From Nocardioides carbamazepini (GTDB lineage: Bacteria > Actinomycetota > Actinomycetes > Propionibacteriales > Nocardioidaceae), in NCBI RefSeq assembly GCF_024614185.1, contig NZ_JAHTLF010000016.1, positions 744,001 through 808,000 of the forward strand: 64,000 nucleotides of DNA, given 5' to 3'. Shown one piece after another: positions 1-9,094 of this stretch (position 1 is the stretch's first letter; every line of letters begins with the position of its first letter). Under the pieces are notes generated by a model, which saw only the letters and a list, made by a program, of their open reading frames with translations, had not been told where the DNA came from and searched no databases. Made by a program: the position numbers and the translations under genes.

Positions 1-367
1 TCCACTCGTGGATCGGCCTCCCGCCCGGGCCCGGTGCCGAGGAGAGCCGCGCGGCGGCCTCGTAGGCCCGCTCCTGGCTGTCGACGTCGATGACCATCCA
101 GCCGGCGATCAGGTCCTTGGTCTCCGCGAACGGCCCGTCGGTGACCGGCGGGCGGCCCTCGCCGTCGTACCGGACGAAGGTGCCCTCGGGCGAGAGCGCC
201 TGCTCGTCGACGAACTCGCCGCGCTCGCGCAGCTCGTCGGCGACCTGCCGCATGAAGTCGATGTGCGCGGTGACCTCCTCCGGCGCCCACTGGTCCATCG
301 GCACGAGGTCGTCCTTGGCGATCGCGTGGTCGCCGCGGTAGTGCTTGAGCAAGAGGTACTTCGTCAT
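1..367 (-). CDS. YciI/DGPF-domain protein, 3' end outside window
   Basis: The reading frame starts at an ATG preceded by a GAGGAGATG-like ribosome site and runs off the left edge, so about 122 residues are visible. The start reads MTKYLLLKHYRG, followed by a stretch ending in DGPFAETKDLIAGWMVIDVDS. That is the hallmark of the YCII-related (DGPF) family of small alpha/beta-barrel proteins, often found beside ECF sigma factors or aminotransferases; their activity is mostly unknown. It lies downstream of and on the same strand as the aminotransferase gene, with a small hairpin between them. No sigma factor is visible in the window. Confidence 0.85.
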   Translation of the reverse strand, partial: MTKYLLLKHYRGDHAIAKDDLVPMDQWAPEEVTAHIDFMRQVADELRERGEFVDEQALSPEGTFVRYDGEGRPPVTDGPFAETKDLIAGWMVIDVDSQERAYEAAARLSSAPGPGGRPIHEW

Positions 368-387
368 GGTGCATCTCCTCAGGTTCC

Positions 388-409
388 GAGGCGGCCATCT
401 TGCCGCCTT
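388..409 (-). terminator. small GC hairpin after the aminotransferase gene
   Basis: AGGCGGC at 389-395 pairs with GCCGCCT at 402-408 around a 6-nt loop, with a G-T wobble extending it. It sits in the 91-bp gap between the aminotransferase stop and the YciI start. There is no clear U-run, so it may be a weak terminator or a processing hairpin. Confidence 0.35.
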
Positions 410-458
410 CACCTGGGAGACGGAGTCGCCGACGTCTTCTCGACATCGGCCGGCCCAC

Positions 459-1661
459 CTATCCGAAGAGTTTCTGGATGCGGCCGATCCCCTCCTGCAG
501 CGCGTCGTCCCCGAGGGCGTAGGAGAACCGGAGGTAGCCGGGTGCGCCGAAGGCCTCGCCGGGGACGGCAGCGACGTCGGCGTGGTCGAGGATGTAGGAG
601 GCCAGCTCGGAGGAGGTCGCGATCTCCACCCTGCCGTGGGTCCGTCCCAGCAGGTCCTTGACCGAGGGGAACGCGTAGAAGGCGCCCTGCGGCTCCGGAC
701 ACCGCACGCCGGGCACGTCGTTGAGCATGTCGACGACGGTCCGGCGCCGGCGCTCGAAGGCGGCCTTCATCTGCGCGACCGCGTCGAGGCCACCGTCGAG
801 CGCCGCGGCGGCGGCGATCTGGCTGACGTTGCCCACGTTGGAGGTCGCGTGGGACTGCAGGTTCGACGCCGCGGCGACGACGTCGCGGGGGCCGATGATC
901 CAGCCGACCCGCCATCCGGTCATCGCATAGGTCTTCGCCACGCCGTTGACGACGATGCAGCGCTCGCGAAGGTCGGGGCGGACGGCGGGGAGGGAGGCGG
1001 TGGCGAGACCGTCGTAGACGAGGTGCTCGTAGATCTCGTCGGTGACCACCCACAGGTCGTGCTGCACGGCCCAGGCGCCGATCGCCTCGATCTCCTCGAT
1101 GGTGAACACCGCACCGGTGGGGTTCGACGGCGAGGTCAGCAGCAGCGCCTTGGTGCGCTCGGTCCGGGCGCTCTCGAGCTGCTCGACGGTGACCTTGAAG
1201 TCCTGGGTCTCGTCGGCGAACACCTCGACGGGGATGCCCCCCGCTAGACGGATCGACTCGGGATAGGTCGTCCAGTAGGGCGTCGGCAGCAGCACCTCGT
1301 CGCCCGGGTCGAGCAGGGTGGCGAACGCCCCGTAGACCGCGTGCTTGCCGCCGTTGGTGACGAGGACCTGGCTCGCCTCGATCTCGTACGACGAGTCGCG
1401 CCGGGTCTTGCGCACGATCGCGTCCTTGAGCTCGGGGAGTCCGCTCGCCGGCGTGTAGCGATGGAACCGGGGCTCCCGGCAGGCGGCGACGGCCGCCTCG
1501 ACGATGTGGGCGGGCGTGGGGAAGTCCGGCTCGCCGGCGCCGAACCCGATGACGGGCCGGCCCTCGGCGCGCAGGGCCTTGGCCCGGGCGTCGACCTTGA
1601 GGGTGGCGGACTCCGCGATGGCGCGGACGCGGGCGGAGATCCGGGGGCGCTCCAGGCTCAT
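459..1661 (-). CDS. class I/II PLP-dependent aminotransferase (aspartate aminotransferase-like)
   Basis: Predicted cytosolic aminotransferase of 400 residues, close to the family norm. Fold-type I motifs are clear: the N-terminal [10 protein letters not shown], the SNPTGA loop near residue 180 and [14 protein letters not shown] near 240, which carries the PLP-binding lysine and a phosphate-binding arginine. The start is placed at MSLERPRIS because family proteins begin there and the upstream extension lacks features. The family usually transaminates aspartate or aromatic/branched amino acids. The gene points away from the solute-binding protein gene of the catabolic regulon, and a GGTTCA-type dyad lies 33-47 bp upstream, so it may be part of that pathway, but housekeeping AspC is equally possible. 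Confidence 0.88.
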   Translation of the reverse strand: MSLERPRISARVRAIAESATLKVDARAKALRAEGRPVIGFGAGEPDFPTPAHIVEAAVAACREPRFHRYTPASGLPELKDAIVRKTRRDSSYEIEASQVLVTNGGKHAVYGAFATLLDPGDEVLLPTPYWTTYPESIRLAGGIPVEVFADETQDFKVTVEQLESARTERTKALLLTSPSNPTGAVFTIEEIEAIGAWAVQHDLWVVTDEIYEHLVYDGLATASLPAVRPDLRERCIVVNGVAKTYAMTGWRVGWIIGPRDVVAAASNLQSHATSNVGNVSQIAAAAALDGGLDAVAQMKAAFERRRRTVVDMLNDVPGVRCPEPQGAFYAFPSVKDLLGRTHGRVEIATSSELASYILDHADVAAVPGEAFGAPGYLRFSYALGDDALQEGIGRIQKLFG

Positions 1662-1693
1662 GGGGGCCACCCTAGGGCTTGTCGGCAGCAAAC

Positions 1694-1708
1694 TGAACCA
1701 TCGGTTCA
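1694..1708. promoter_or_regulatory. inverted repeat TGAACC-N3-GGTTCA upstream of aminotransferase
   Basis: TGAACC and GGTTCA lie three bases apart in front of the aminotransferase start. The half-sites are those of the 17-bp operator found at every unit of the regulon, but in the opposite (outward) order. It could be a variant operator or overlapping half-sites; weaker than the others. Confidence 0.4.
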
Positions 1709-1770
1709 TTTTCGTGTGGTGCCACTCCGTCACTGGCCCGGCGACCGGCCGGGCAATCCGCCCGCACCTA

Positions 1771-1799
1771 TTGACACAGGCGGTGGGCGAGATCACTAT
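1771..1799 (+). promoter_or_regulatory. promoter of the solute-binding-protein/one-carbon operon
   Basis: TTGACA at 1771-1776 is separated by 17 bp from CACTAT at 1794-1799. The shared 17-bp operator begins 11 bp further on, so a bound repressor would cover the start of transcription. The same arrangement recurs upstream of 19791 and 23442. Confidence 0.6.
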
Positions 1800-1810
1800 T
1801 TCGGATCAAC

Positions 1811-1827
1811 GGTTTATCTAATGAACC
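1811..1827 (+). promoter_or_regulatory. regulon operator, copy 1
   Basis: GGTTTATCTAATGAACC, an inverted repeat (GGTTTA/TGAACC with a 5-bp centre), preceded by ATCAAC. It matches the copies at 10158, 15813, 15834, 16003, 19753 and 23411. Placement downstream of the -10 element suggests repression. The nearest candidate regulator is the IclR protein at 18773. Confidence 0.7.
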
Positions 1828-1876
1828 AGCGACCGCAAATCGGGCGTGGTTGCCTGGTCGACTGAAAGGTGAGGCG

Positions 1877-3415
1877 ATGGCGCGATTTTCGCACGCACTC
1901 CGGCGCACCACGGTGCTCGTCGGCCTGTGCGTCGGCGCACTGGTGATCAGTGCCTGTGGCGGACTCTCCGGTGGCAGCGAGCCGGACGGCGACGAGAACC
2001 AAGTCCTCCGGATCGGCATGGCCTCTGACGCACAGAGCCTCGATCCGCCGAACTTCGTCCTCGCGGGCGACTTCACCCGGGACAACCTCGTCTACGAGAC
2101 CCTGGTGCGGCTGACCAACAGCGGTGGGTTCGAACCAGGCCTGGCGACCGCCTGGGAGCAGGCATCGCCGACCGAGTGGGACTTCACCCTCCGCGAAGGC
2201 GTGAAGTTCCACGACGGCACGGACTTCGACAGCGCGGCGGTGAAGCAGAGCCTCGAGCGGGCCGCCACCCAGTCGCAGGGCAAGGGCTTCCTCGGCGTCA
2301 TCAAGGAGGTGCAGACCCCGGACCCGATGACGGCGCGGATCGTGCTCACCAAGCCGTTCTCGAGCATCCTGAACAACCTGACCGTCCTCGTGGCGGCGAT
2401 CATCAGCCCCAAGGCGCTGGCGGAGAAGGACGACAAGCAGCTGGCCAAGGAGCCGGTCGGCACCGGTCCGTTCACCTTCGGCGAGTGGGTGCCGGACACC
2501 ACGATGTCCTTCGAGGCCAACCCCGACTACTGGGGCGCCAAGCCGAAGCTGGACAAGGTCGAGTTCGTCCCGATCCCCGAGGCCAGCACCCGCTTCAGCG
2601 CGCTGCAGGCCGGCGACATCGATGTCATCGAGAACCCCCCGCCGGACCAGCTGAAGGACCTCGGCGACGACTTCTACGCGATCACCGAGCCGAAGGCACG
2701 CCCGATCTTCCTCGGCTTCAACCTCCAGACGGTCCCCGACCCGCTCGTCCGCAAGGCGGTCGCGCACGCGATCGACCGGGGCGCGATCGTCGACGACGTC
2801 CTCGAAGGCGTCGGCAACGCCGCCGACGCGGGCCTGGTGTCGCCGGAGTTCTTGGAGAACGACCCGCCGATCAAGCTCGACTACGACCCGGAGGAGGCCA
2901 AGCGCCTGCTCGCGGAGGCCGGGGAGCCGAACCCGCAGCTGACGCTCACCCTGCCCTCGGCGCGCTACCTCAAGGACAAGGAGATCGGCGAGGTCGTCCA
3001 GCAGCAGCTCGCCGAGGTCGGCATCGAGCTCAAGCTCGACGTCCAGGAGGCGGGCACCTGGTACCAGTCGCTCCTCGACCACAAGACCGAGATGTACTAC
3101 CTCGGCTGGGGCATGAGCTCCGGCGACCCCGGTGACATGCTGGTCAGGGTCTTCCGCAGCGACGCCGTCAACAACATGTCGCAGTTCAAGGATCCGGCGG
3201 TCGACCAGCAGATCGACTCGCTCGCCACCCTCGAGGTCGGCAGCGACGAGCGGAACCAGGTGATGCAGGACGTCCAGCGGCAGCTCGTCGAGGGCGACGC
3301 CGTGGTGATCCCGATCTACCACATGGTGAACTCCTTCGCGGCCCGCAAGGGGGTCGAGGACTTCCACACGACCACCTCCGAGCTCATCGACCTGAGCAGC
3401 ACCACGATCGACTGA
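1877..3415 (+). CDS. ABC transporter substrate-binding lipoprotein (peptide/nickel/opine type, SBP_bac_5)
   Basis: A 512-residue extracellular solute receptor. A basic N-terminus, a hydrophobic segment and a lipobox (LVISAC, Cys27) mark it as a lipoprotein. The body shows SBP_bac_5 features: an opening like RIGMASDAQSLDPPN, then FTLREGVKFHDGTDFD and later VRKAVAHAIDRGAIV. The start was placed at the ATG 8 bp after an AAAGGTGAG site; an upstream in-frame start would overlap the operator-leader. It is the first gene of an operator-controlled unit with the flavoenzyme, purU and folD, and most likely delivers substrate to the permeases at 16879/17801 and the ATPases at 7982/9091. The ligand is unknown. 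Confidence 0.93.
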   Translation: MARFSHALRRTTVLVGLCVGALVISACGGLSGGSEPDGDENQVLRIGMASDAQSLDPPNFVLAGDFTRDNLVYETLVRLTNSGGFEPGLATAWEQASPTEWDFTLREGVKFHDGTDFDSAAVKQSLERAATQSQGKGFLGVIKEVQTPDPMTARIVLTKPFSSILNNLTVLVAAIISPKALAEKDDKQLAKEPVGTGPFTFGEWVPDTTMSFEANPDYWGAKPKLDKVEFVPIPEASTRFSALQAGDIDVIENPPPDQLKDLGDDFYAITEPKARPIFLGFNLQTVPDPLVRKAVAHAIDRGAIVDDVLEGVGNAADAGLVSPEFLENDPPIKLDYDPEEAKRLLAEAGEPNPQLTLTLPSARYLKDKEIGEVVQQQLAEVGIELKLDVQEAGTWYQSLLDHKTEMYYLGWGMSSGDPGDMLVRVFRSDAVNNMSQFKDPAVDQQIDSLATLEVGSDERNQVMQDVQRQLVEGDAVVIPIYHMVNSFAARKGVEDFHTTTSELIDLSSTTID

Positions 3416-3423
3416 GCGGGTTG

Positions 3424-3450
3424 GGGGTGCCGGACTCCGCCCGGCACCCC
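3424..3450 (+). terminator. intra-operon hairpin after the solute-binding-protein gene
   Basis: GGGGTGCCGG at 3424-3433 pairs perfectly with CCGGCACCCC at 3441-3450 across a 7-nt loop, just after the lipoprotein stop codon, followed by a pyrimidine-rich tract. Such hairpins commonly give partial termination or 3'-end protection, so that the binding protein is made in excess over downstream enzymes. That function is inferred. Confidence 0.5.
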
Positions 3451-3494
3451 TGCCTCTCCCCTCCGTTCCCCGAGCGCACGAGAAAGAGAAGCGA

Positions 3495-5948
3495 ATGGTC
3501 TCCCCCCAGCCGTCCCGAGCACAGGTCGTGATCATCGGCGGCGGCATCATCGGTACGAGCGTCGCCTACCACCTGACCAAGCTCGGTGTCACCGACGTGG
3601 TGGTGCTCGAGCAGGGCAAGCTGTCGGGAGGGACGACCTGGCACGCGGCCGGCCTGGTGGGTCAGCTCCGGCCGACCGACGCGATGACGAAGCTGATCCA
3701 GTACTCGACGCAGCTCTACGCGACGCTCGAGGAGGAGACCGGCCTCGGGACCGGATGGAAGCGCTGCGGCAGCCTGTCGGTGGCCCGGACCGAGGAGCGG
3801 ATGACCTCCCTGCTCCGCACCCAGGCGACGGCGCGGGCGTTCGGTGTCGAGGCGCACCGGCTCACGCCGGAGGAGGCGGGCGCGAAGTGGCCCCTCATGC
3901 GCACCGACGACCTGGTCGGCGCGGTCTGGCTGCCGGGTGACGGCAAGGCCAACCCGACCGACCTCACCCAGGCCCTGGCGCGCGGTGCCCGCAGCCGCGG
4001 TGCCGTGGTGTGCGAGGAGACCAAGGTCGTCGGCATGGACCTGCGCGAGGGGCGGATCACGACGGTCCACACCCAGCACGGGCCGATCGAGTGCGAGACC
4101 GTGGTCAACTGCGCCGGCCAGTGGGCGGCCCAGGTCGGCGCGATGGCCGGCGTCCGCGTGCCCCTGCACTCTGTGGAGCACTTCTACATCGTCACGGACC
4201 CGATCGAGGGGGTCGACCGGGACCTGCCGGTGATGCGGGACCAGGACGGCTACATCTACTTCAAGGAGGAGGTCGGCGGCCTGGTGATGGGCGGCTTCGA
4301 GCCGGACGCCAAGCCGTGGGTGGGACCCCATGAGATCCCCGACCCCTTCGTCTTCCAGCTGCTCGACGAGGACTGGGACCAGTTCGCGATCCTCATGGAG
4401 AACGCGATCACCCGGGTCCCGGCGCTCGAGCGGGCCGGCGTCAAGAAGCTCTACAACGGTCCGGAGAGCTTCACCCCGGACAACAACTTCATCATGGGGG
4501 AGTCCCTCGAGGTCCCCAACATGTACGTCCTCGCCGGCTTCAACTCCACGGGCATCGCCTCCGCCGGCGGCGCCGGCATGGCGATGGCGGAGTGGATCGT
4601 GGCCGGCGAGCCGGAGCGCGACCTGTGGCCGGTGGACGTCCGTCGCTTCGCGCCGTTCAACAGCAACGAGTCCTGGCTGCGCGAGCGGACCAAGGAGACC
4701 CTCGGCCTGCACTACGCGATCCCGTGGCCGAACCGCGAGCCGGAGACCGGTCGCCCGTTGCGGCGCTCGCCGATCCACCACCTCCTCGACGAGCAGGGCG
4801 CCGTGATGGGCAGTCGCAACGGCTGGGAGCGTCCCAACTGGTTCGCGCCCGAGGGCACACCCCGCGTCACGGAGTACTCCTTCGGCCACCAGAACTGGCG
4901 TCCCCTCGTGGACGCCGAGCACCGCGCCACCCGCGACGGGGTGGCCCTCCTCGACCAGACCGCGTTCGCCAAGTTCCTGGTGCGCGGACCCGGGGCCGAG
5001 GACGCGCTGCAGTACATCTGTGCCAACGACATGGCGGTGGCGCCCGGGACGACGGTCTACACCGGGATCCTCAACGACAGGGGCGGCTACGAGTCGGACG
5101 TGACGGTGACCCGGACCGGCCCGGAGGAGTACCTCCTGGTGACCGGATCCGCGCAGGCCGCGCGGGACGAGCACTACCTGAACCGCCACCTGCCCACCGG
5201 CTCGCGGACCGAGATCGTCGACGTGACGTCGTCGTACGCGGTCCTGGGGATCATGGGCCCGCAGTCGCGGACCCTGCTCTCCCGGTTGACCCGGAGCGAC
5301 CTCGGCAACGAGGCCTTCCCGTTCTACACGAGCCAGCGCATCGACATCGGCCCGGTGCCGGTGCGGGCCACCCGGGTCTCCTACGTGGGCGACCTCGGCT
5401 GGGAGCTCTACATCCCGACCGAGTACGCCGTGACGGCCTACGAGCATCTCGCCGACGCCGGGGCCGATCTCGGCCTCACCGCAGTGGGCCACTACGCGGT
5501 CGACGCCATGCGCATCGAGAAGGGCTACCGGGCGTGGGGACGCGAGCTCACCCCGGACCGGACGCCGGTCGAGGCCGGCATGACCTTCACCTGCAAGCTG
5601 GCCGGCGGGATCGACTTCCGCGGCCGTGAGGCGGTCGAGAAGACCAAGCAGGCCGGTCCGCGCAGCCGCCTGGTGTCGTTGACGATCGACGCCCCCGAGG
5701 CAGTGCTCTGGGGCGGTGAGCTCCTGCTGCGCGACGGCGAGCCGCGCGGATTCGTCACGTCGGCGGCGTACAGCGCCGTCCTCGGTAGGTTCGCCGCCAT
5801 GGCGTACGTCGAGCCGGAGGTCGAGGTCGCCGATGCCGACTACGTGCGCGCCGGCCGCTACCAGGTCGAGGCGGCGGGGATCGTGTTCGACGCCGAGGTG
5901 GGGCTCAAGGCGCCGTTCGACCCGACCGGCTCGCGGCTGAAGGGCTGA
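3495..5948 (+). CDS. FAD-dependent dehydrogenase with C-terminal GcvT-like folate domain (dimethylglycine/sarcosine dehydrogenase family)
   Basis: Predicted N-demethylating flavoenzyme of 817 residues. The N-terminal half is a DAO-type Rossmann domain (VVIIGGGIIG from residue 11) with GTTWHAAGLVGQLRP, where the histidine (about residue 50) corresponds to the one that covalently holds FAD in dimethylglycine and sarcosine dehydrogenases. The C-terminal half, from about residue 430, is a GcvT/aminomethyltransferase domain (for example GDLGWELYIP), which binds tetrahydrofolate and captures the released methyl carbon as methylene-THF. The start follows an AGAAAGAGAAG site. It is followed after 5 bp by purU and then folD, which together can turn methylene-THF into formate. 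Family assignment is firm; the amine substrate is unknown. Confidence 0.92.
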   Translation: MVSPQPSRAQVVIIGGGIIGTSVAYHLTKLGVTDVVVLEQGKLSGGTTWHAAGLVGQLRPTDAMTKLIQYSTQLYATLEEETGLGTGWKRCGSLSVARTEERMTSLLRTQATARAFGVEAHRLTPEEAGAKWPLMRTDDLVGAVWLPGDGKANPTDLTQALARGARSRGAVVCEETKVVGMDLREGRITTVHTQHGPIECETVVNCAGQWAAQVGAMAGVRVPLHSVEHFYIVTDPIEGVDRDLPVMRDQDGYIYFKEEVGGLVMGGFEPDAKPWVGPHEIPDPFVFQLLDEDWDQFAILMENAITRVPALERAGVKKLYNGPESFTPDNNFIMGESLEVPNMYVLAGFNSTGIASAGGAGMAMAEWIVAGEPERDLWPVDVRRFAPFNSNESWLRERTKETLGLHYAIPWPNREPETGRPLRRSPIHHLLDEQGAVMGSRNGWERPNWFAPEGTPRVTEYSFGHQNWRPLVDAEHRATRDGVALLDQTAFAKFLVRGPGAEDALQYICANDMAVAPGTTVYTGILNDRGGYESDVTVTRTGPEEYLLVTGSAQAARDEHYLNRHLPTGSRTEIVDVTSSYAVLGIMGPQSRTLLSRLTRSDLGNEAFPFYTSQRIDIGPVPVRATRVSYVGDLGWELYIPTEYAVTAYEHLADAGADLGLTAVGHYAVDAMRIEKGYRAWGRELTPDRTPVEAGMTFTCKLAGGIDFRGREAVEKTKQAGPRSRLVSLTIDAPEAVLWGGELLLRDGEPRGFVTSAAYSAVLGRFAAMAYVEPEVEVADADYVRAGRYQVEAAGIVFDAEVGLKAPFDPTGSRLKG

Positions 5949-5953
5949 GGGCG

Positions 5954-6853
5954 ATGAGCGAGAGCAACCTGACCGCGCCCCAGCGCACGGCCGCACCGGC
6001 CTCCGACGAGATCGTGATCTCCCTGTCCTGCGTGGACCGCCCCGGCATCGTGCGCGCGGTGGTGGACTTCTTCTACCGTCACGGCTGCGACATCGTGGAG
6101 AGCAACCAGTTCGGCGACACCGGCTCGGGCCTGTTCTTCATGCGGGTGCAGATGCGGGTCTCCGAGCGGACTCCGGCGCTGGGCGACCTCGACGACGCCT
6201 TCGCCGACATCGCCGCGGAGTTCGCCATGGACTACCGCCTCGCCGAGCTCAGCCGGCCGATGCGCGTGCTGATCATGGTCTCGAAGTTCGACCACTGCCT
6301 GCAGGACCTGCTCTACCGCTGGTCCAGCGGGCTGCTCCCGATCGACATCCCCGTGATCGTGTCCAACCACCCCGACCTCGAGCCGATCGCGGCCTGGTAC
6401 GGCATCGACTTCGTCCACATCCCCGTGACCCGCGAGACCAAGCCCGAGGCCGAGGCCGCGCTCCTCGAGCTGGTCGACAGCCATGACGTCGACCTCGTGG
6501 TGCTCGCCCGCTACATGCAGATCCTGTCGACCGAGCTCTGCAAGGAGCTCGACGGCCGGGCGATCAACATCCACCACTCCTTCCTGCCGAGCTTCAAGGG
6601 CGCCAACCCCTACCGGCAGGCGCACGAGCGCGGCGTGAAGCTGGTCGGAGCCACGGCCCACTACGTCACCTCCGACCTCGACGAGGGCCCGATCATCGAG
6701 CAGAACGTCGCTCGGGTCGACCACCAGGCCTCGGTCCAGGACCTGGTGGCCCTGGGCCGGGACACGGAGGCGCACACCCTCGCCCGAGCCGTCCTGTGGC
6801 ACGTGCAGCACCGGGTCCTGCTCAACGGTCACCGCACCATCGTCTTCCGCTGA
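5954..6853 (+). CDS. purU: formyltetrahydrofolate deformylase
   Basis: Hydrolyses 10-formyl-THF to THF and formate. The 299-residue protein begins with a ~20-residue leader and an ACT domain (LSCVDRPGIVRAVVDFF), then a formyltransferase domain with INIHHSFLPSFKGANPY and GATAHYVTSDLDEGPIIEQ, which contain the catalytic Asn, His and Asp. It lies 5 bp after the GcvT-fused dehydrogenase and 121 bp before folD. Placement with a methyl-group-oxidising enzyme suggests it regenerates free THF by releasing the carbon as formate. Confidence 0.96.
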   Translation: MSESNLTAPQRTAAPASDEIVISLSCVDRPGIVRAVVDFFYRHGCDIVESNQFGDTGSGLFFMRVQMRVSERTPALGDLDDAFADIAAEFAMDYRLAELSRPMRVLIMVSKFDHCLQDLLYRWSSGLLPIDIPVIVSNHPDLEPIAAWYGIDFVHIPVTRETKPEAEAALLELVDSHDVDLVVLARYMQILSTELCKELDGRAINIHHSFLPSFKGANPYRQAHERGVKLVGATAHYVTSDLDEGPIIEQNVARVDHQASVQDLVALGRDTEAHTLARAVLWHVQHRVLLNGHRTIVFR

Positions 6854-6879
6854 GCCCCGAGGCCGGGAGAGGCGACCAC

Positions 6880-6942
6880 GTGAGCACCGACCGCGAGCAC
6901 AGCCTGCTCGCCACCGTTCGGACCGACCTGTTCTCGGCCTGA
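6880..6942 (+). CDS. possible 20-residue ORF between purU and folD
   Basis: A GTG preceded by GGGAGAGG opens a 20-codon frame (VSTDREHSLLATVRTDLFSA) ending 32 bp before folD. It has a plausible ribosome site, but nothing recognisable. It may be the decayed N-terminus of a lost gene, a leader peptide, or chance. Low confidence. Confidence 0.2.
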   Translation: MSTDREHSLLATVRTDLFSA

Positions 6943-6974
6943 CCCGCGCCCGCGCCCGATCTCGAAGGACCCCC

Positions 6975-7817
6975 ATGGTTGCCAGGATCCTCGACGGCCA
7001 GGCCGTCGCCGCCCAGCTGCTCACCGACGTCGCCGCCCGTGCCGCCCGCTTCGCTGAGCGCGTGGGCCGCGCGCCGACCCTGGCCACGGTGCTGGTCGGC
7101 GACGACCCGGCATCGCACACCTACGTCCGGATGAAGCAGAACCGCTGCCGGCAGGCCGGACTGGACTCGGTCCGGGTCGAGCTCGGCGCGGGCACGACGA
7201 CCGACGAGCTCGTCGACCGGGTCGGTGCGCTTGCCGCCGATCCCGGCATCGACGGGATCCTCCTGCAACATCCCGTGCCGGACGGCGTCGACGAGCACGC
7301 CGCCTTCGAGGCGATCGGTGCCGACAAGGACGTCGACGGCGTCACCCTCGCCAGCTTCGCGGCGATGTCCTTCAGCGAGCCGGGCTTCGCCTCCTGCACG
7401 CCGGGCGGCATCATCCGACTGCTGGAGGCCTACGACCTGCCTCTCGCGGGTCGCCACGCCGTCGTGGTGGGCCGCAGCCGGATCCTCGGCAAGCCCGTCG
7501 GCATGCTGCTGCTGGAGCGCGACGCGACCGTGACGTTCTGTCATTCGCGCACCGTGGATCTGGCGGACCGGGTCGCGGAGGCGGACATCGTCGTCGCGGC
7601 GGTCGGCCGCCCGGAGCTCGTGCGCGGCGGGTGGATCAAGCCCGGCGCGGTGGTCGTCGATGCCGGCTACAACCCGGGCAACGTCGGCGATGTCGAGTAC
7701 GAAGCCGCCGCGGCTCGCGCCTCCTGGATCACCCCGGTTCCCGGCGGCGTCGGGCCGATGACGATCGCCACCCTCCTGGCGCAGACCATGGACGGCGCGG
7801 AGCGCCGGGGCCGTTGA
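6975..7817 (+). CDS. folD: bifunctional methylene-THF dehydrogenase / methenyl-THF cyclohydrolase
   Basis: Oxidises 5,10-methylene-THF to methenyl-THF (NADP+) and hydrolyses it to 10-formyl-THF. The 280-residue protein shows YVRMKQNRC with the catalytic lysine region, ILLQHPVPDGVDE, DKDVDGVT, VVVGRSRILGKPVGMLLL and the C-terminal TPVPGGVGPMTIA. It is the last gene of the solute-receptor/dehydrogenase/purU unit, and chemically fits between the dehydrogenase (makes methylene-THF) and PurU (uses formyl-THF). It may be a second, pathway-specific copy; whether another folD exists lies outside the window. Confidence 0.96.
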   Translation: MVARILDGQAVAAQLLTDVAARAARFAERVGRAPTLATVLVGDDPASHTYVRMKQNRCRQAGLDSVRVELGAGTTTDELVDRVGALAADPGIDGILLQHPVPDGVDEHAAFEAIGADKDVDGVTLASFAAMSFSEPGFASCTPGGIIRLLEAYDLPLAGRHAVVVGRSRILGKPVGMLLLERDATVTFCHSRTVDLADRVAEADIVVAAVGRPELVRGGWIKPGAVVVDAGYNPGNVGDVEYEAAAARASWITPVPGGVGPMTIATLLAQTMDGAERRGR

Positions 7818-7971
7818 GTCGTCACATCTGACCCGTTGAGTCGTCACCTATGACCCTTCGAGTCGTCGCTTCTGACCTGTTGAGTCGTCACCCAAAGCGT
7901 CGCGGCGACGGGAACTGACGACTCAACAGGTCAGAGGCGACGACTCAACGGGTCAGAACCGACGACTCAAC
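7813..7971. repeat. opposed tandem repeats, 22-bp period, at convergent junction
   Basis: Four direct copies of a 22-bp unit beginning GTTGAGTCGTCAC start at 7813, 7835, 7857 and 7879. Three inverted copies end at 7927, 7949 and 7971. The period is exactly 22 bp in both arms, with only a few substitutions. The array begins inside the folD stop region and ends 11 bp before the stop of the convergent ATPase gene. It can form several alternative long hairpins and may end transcription from both sides. Not CRISPR: there are no variable spacers and the second arm is inverted. Confidence 0.85.
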
Positions 7972-7981
7972 GGTGCCCCGG

Positions 7982-9094
7982 TCAGAGAGCGCTGGTCACG
8001 CCGGAGGCGGCCGCGGCGGTGACCGGGAAGTGGCAGGCCGACCAGTGCGTGGCGCCCTGGCGGGCCAGCAGGGGGATGGTGCTGACGCACGGCGTGGGTA
8101 CCCTGCTGCCGTCGTCGAGCTGGGTCACCTCGGAGTCCGACAGGCCGGAGGCGATGGCCGTGGCGTGGAAGCAGCGGCGGTGGAAGGCGCACCCGGACGG
8201 CGGGTTGGCGGGGTTGGGCGGGTCGCCGCGGAGCACGATGCGCTCGCGGGACCGCTCGACCGTCGGATCGGGCACCGGGGCGGCCGAGAGCAGCGAGACG
8301 GTATAGGGATGCCGGGGCGCCGTGAACAGGTCGTTCTTGTCGGCGACCTCGACCAGCCGACCGAGGTACATCACCATCACCCGGTCGCTGACGTGCCGGA
8401 CGACGGAGAGGTCGTGGGAGATCAGGATGTAGCTGAGGTCGAACTCGGTGCGCAGGTCCTGGAGGAGCTTGAGCACCTGGGCCTGGATGGATACGTCGAG
8501 GGCGGACACCGGCTCGTCGAGGATGAGGAGCTCGGGGGTGACCGAGAGAGCGCGAGCGATGCCGATGCGCTGGCGCTGCCCGCCGGAGAACTGGTGCGGG
8601 AACTGGTGCGCGTGGGCCGGCAACAGACCCATCCGCTCCATCAGCTCGCTGACGATCTCCTGCTTCTCCGCCCGGGTCTTCGTGGACGAGGTGAGGGGCT
8701 CGGCGATGGTCGCCGCGATCCGTTGACGGGGGTCGAGGGAGGCATAGGGATCCTGGAAGACGACCTGTGCCCGCTGCCGGAACCGGCGCAGGTCGCTGCC
8801 GCCGAGGCCGGTGACCTCCTGGCCGTCGACGACGACGCTGCCGGAGGTGGGCTCGATCAACCGCAGCAGCATCCGGCTGAGCGTGGTCTTCCCGCAGCCG
8901 GACTCGCCGACGAGGCCGAGCGTCTCGCCGCGCCGCAGGTCGAAGGAGACGTCGTCCACGGCCGTGACGGCTGTGCCCGACCGGCTCCACCGTCCGGTCC
9001 GGCCGAAGCGCTTGGAGAGGTGCTCGACGTGGAGGACGGCGTCCTCCCCGGCGACGAAGGGCAGGTCCTGGATCTCGGAGCTCGTGGTGGTCAT
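7982..9094 (-). CDS. ABC transporter ATP-binding protein (OppF/DppF type)
   Basis: One of two ATPases energising a dipeptide/oligopeptide-type importer at the inner face of the membrane. The 370-residue protein has Walker [10 protein letters not shown], signature [15 protein letters not shown], Walker [13 protein letters not shown] and the H-loop [10 protein letters not shown]-terminal oligopeptide extension carries [11 protein letters not shown]. The start overlaps the end of the companion ATPase by 4 bp, indicating coupled translation. Its permease partners are probably the genes at 16879 and 17801, under the same operator sequence. The substrate is not deducible. Confidence 0.94.
   Translation of the reverse strand: MTTTSSEIQDLPFVAGEDAVLHVEHLSKRFGRTGRWSRSGTAVTAVDDVSFDLRRGETLGLVGESGCGKTTLSRMLLRLIEPTSGSVVVDGQEVTGLGGSDLRRFRQRAQVVFQDPYASLDPRQRIAATIAEPLTSSTKTRAEKQEIVSELMERMGLLPAHAHQFPHQFSGGQRQRIGIARALSVTPELLILDEPVSALDVSIQAQVLKLLQDLRTEFDLSYILISHDLSVVRHVSDRVMVMYLGRLVEVADKNDLFTAPRHPYTVSLLSAAPVPDPTVERSRERIVLRGDPPNPANPPSGCAFHRRCFHATAIASGLSDSEVTQLDDGSRVPTPCVSTIPLLARQGATHWSACHFPVTAAAASGVTSAL

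Noticed and set aside
1680..1876. Glycine or other riboswitch upstream of the one-carbon operon
   Set aside because: The leader is short and dominated by the promoter and the 17-bp operator; no riboswitch core is visible.
3384..5996. 870-residue open frame on the minus strand
   Set aside because: Antisense to the dimethylglycine-dehydrogenase-like gene; composition typical of a GC-driven shadow.
7813..7971. CRISPR-like array
   Set aside because: The repeats are contiguous with no variable spacers of their own, and half are inverted; no cas genes are nearby.
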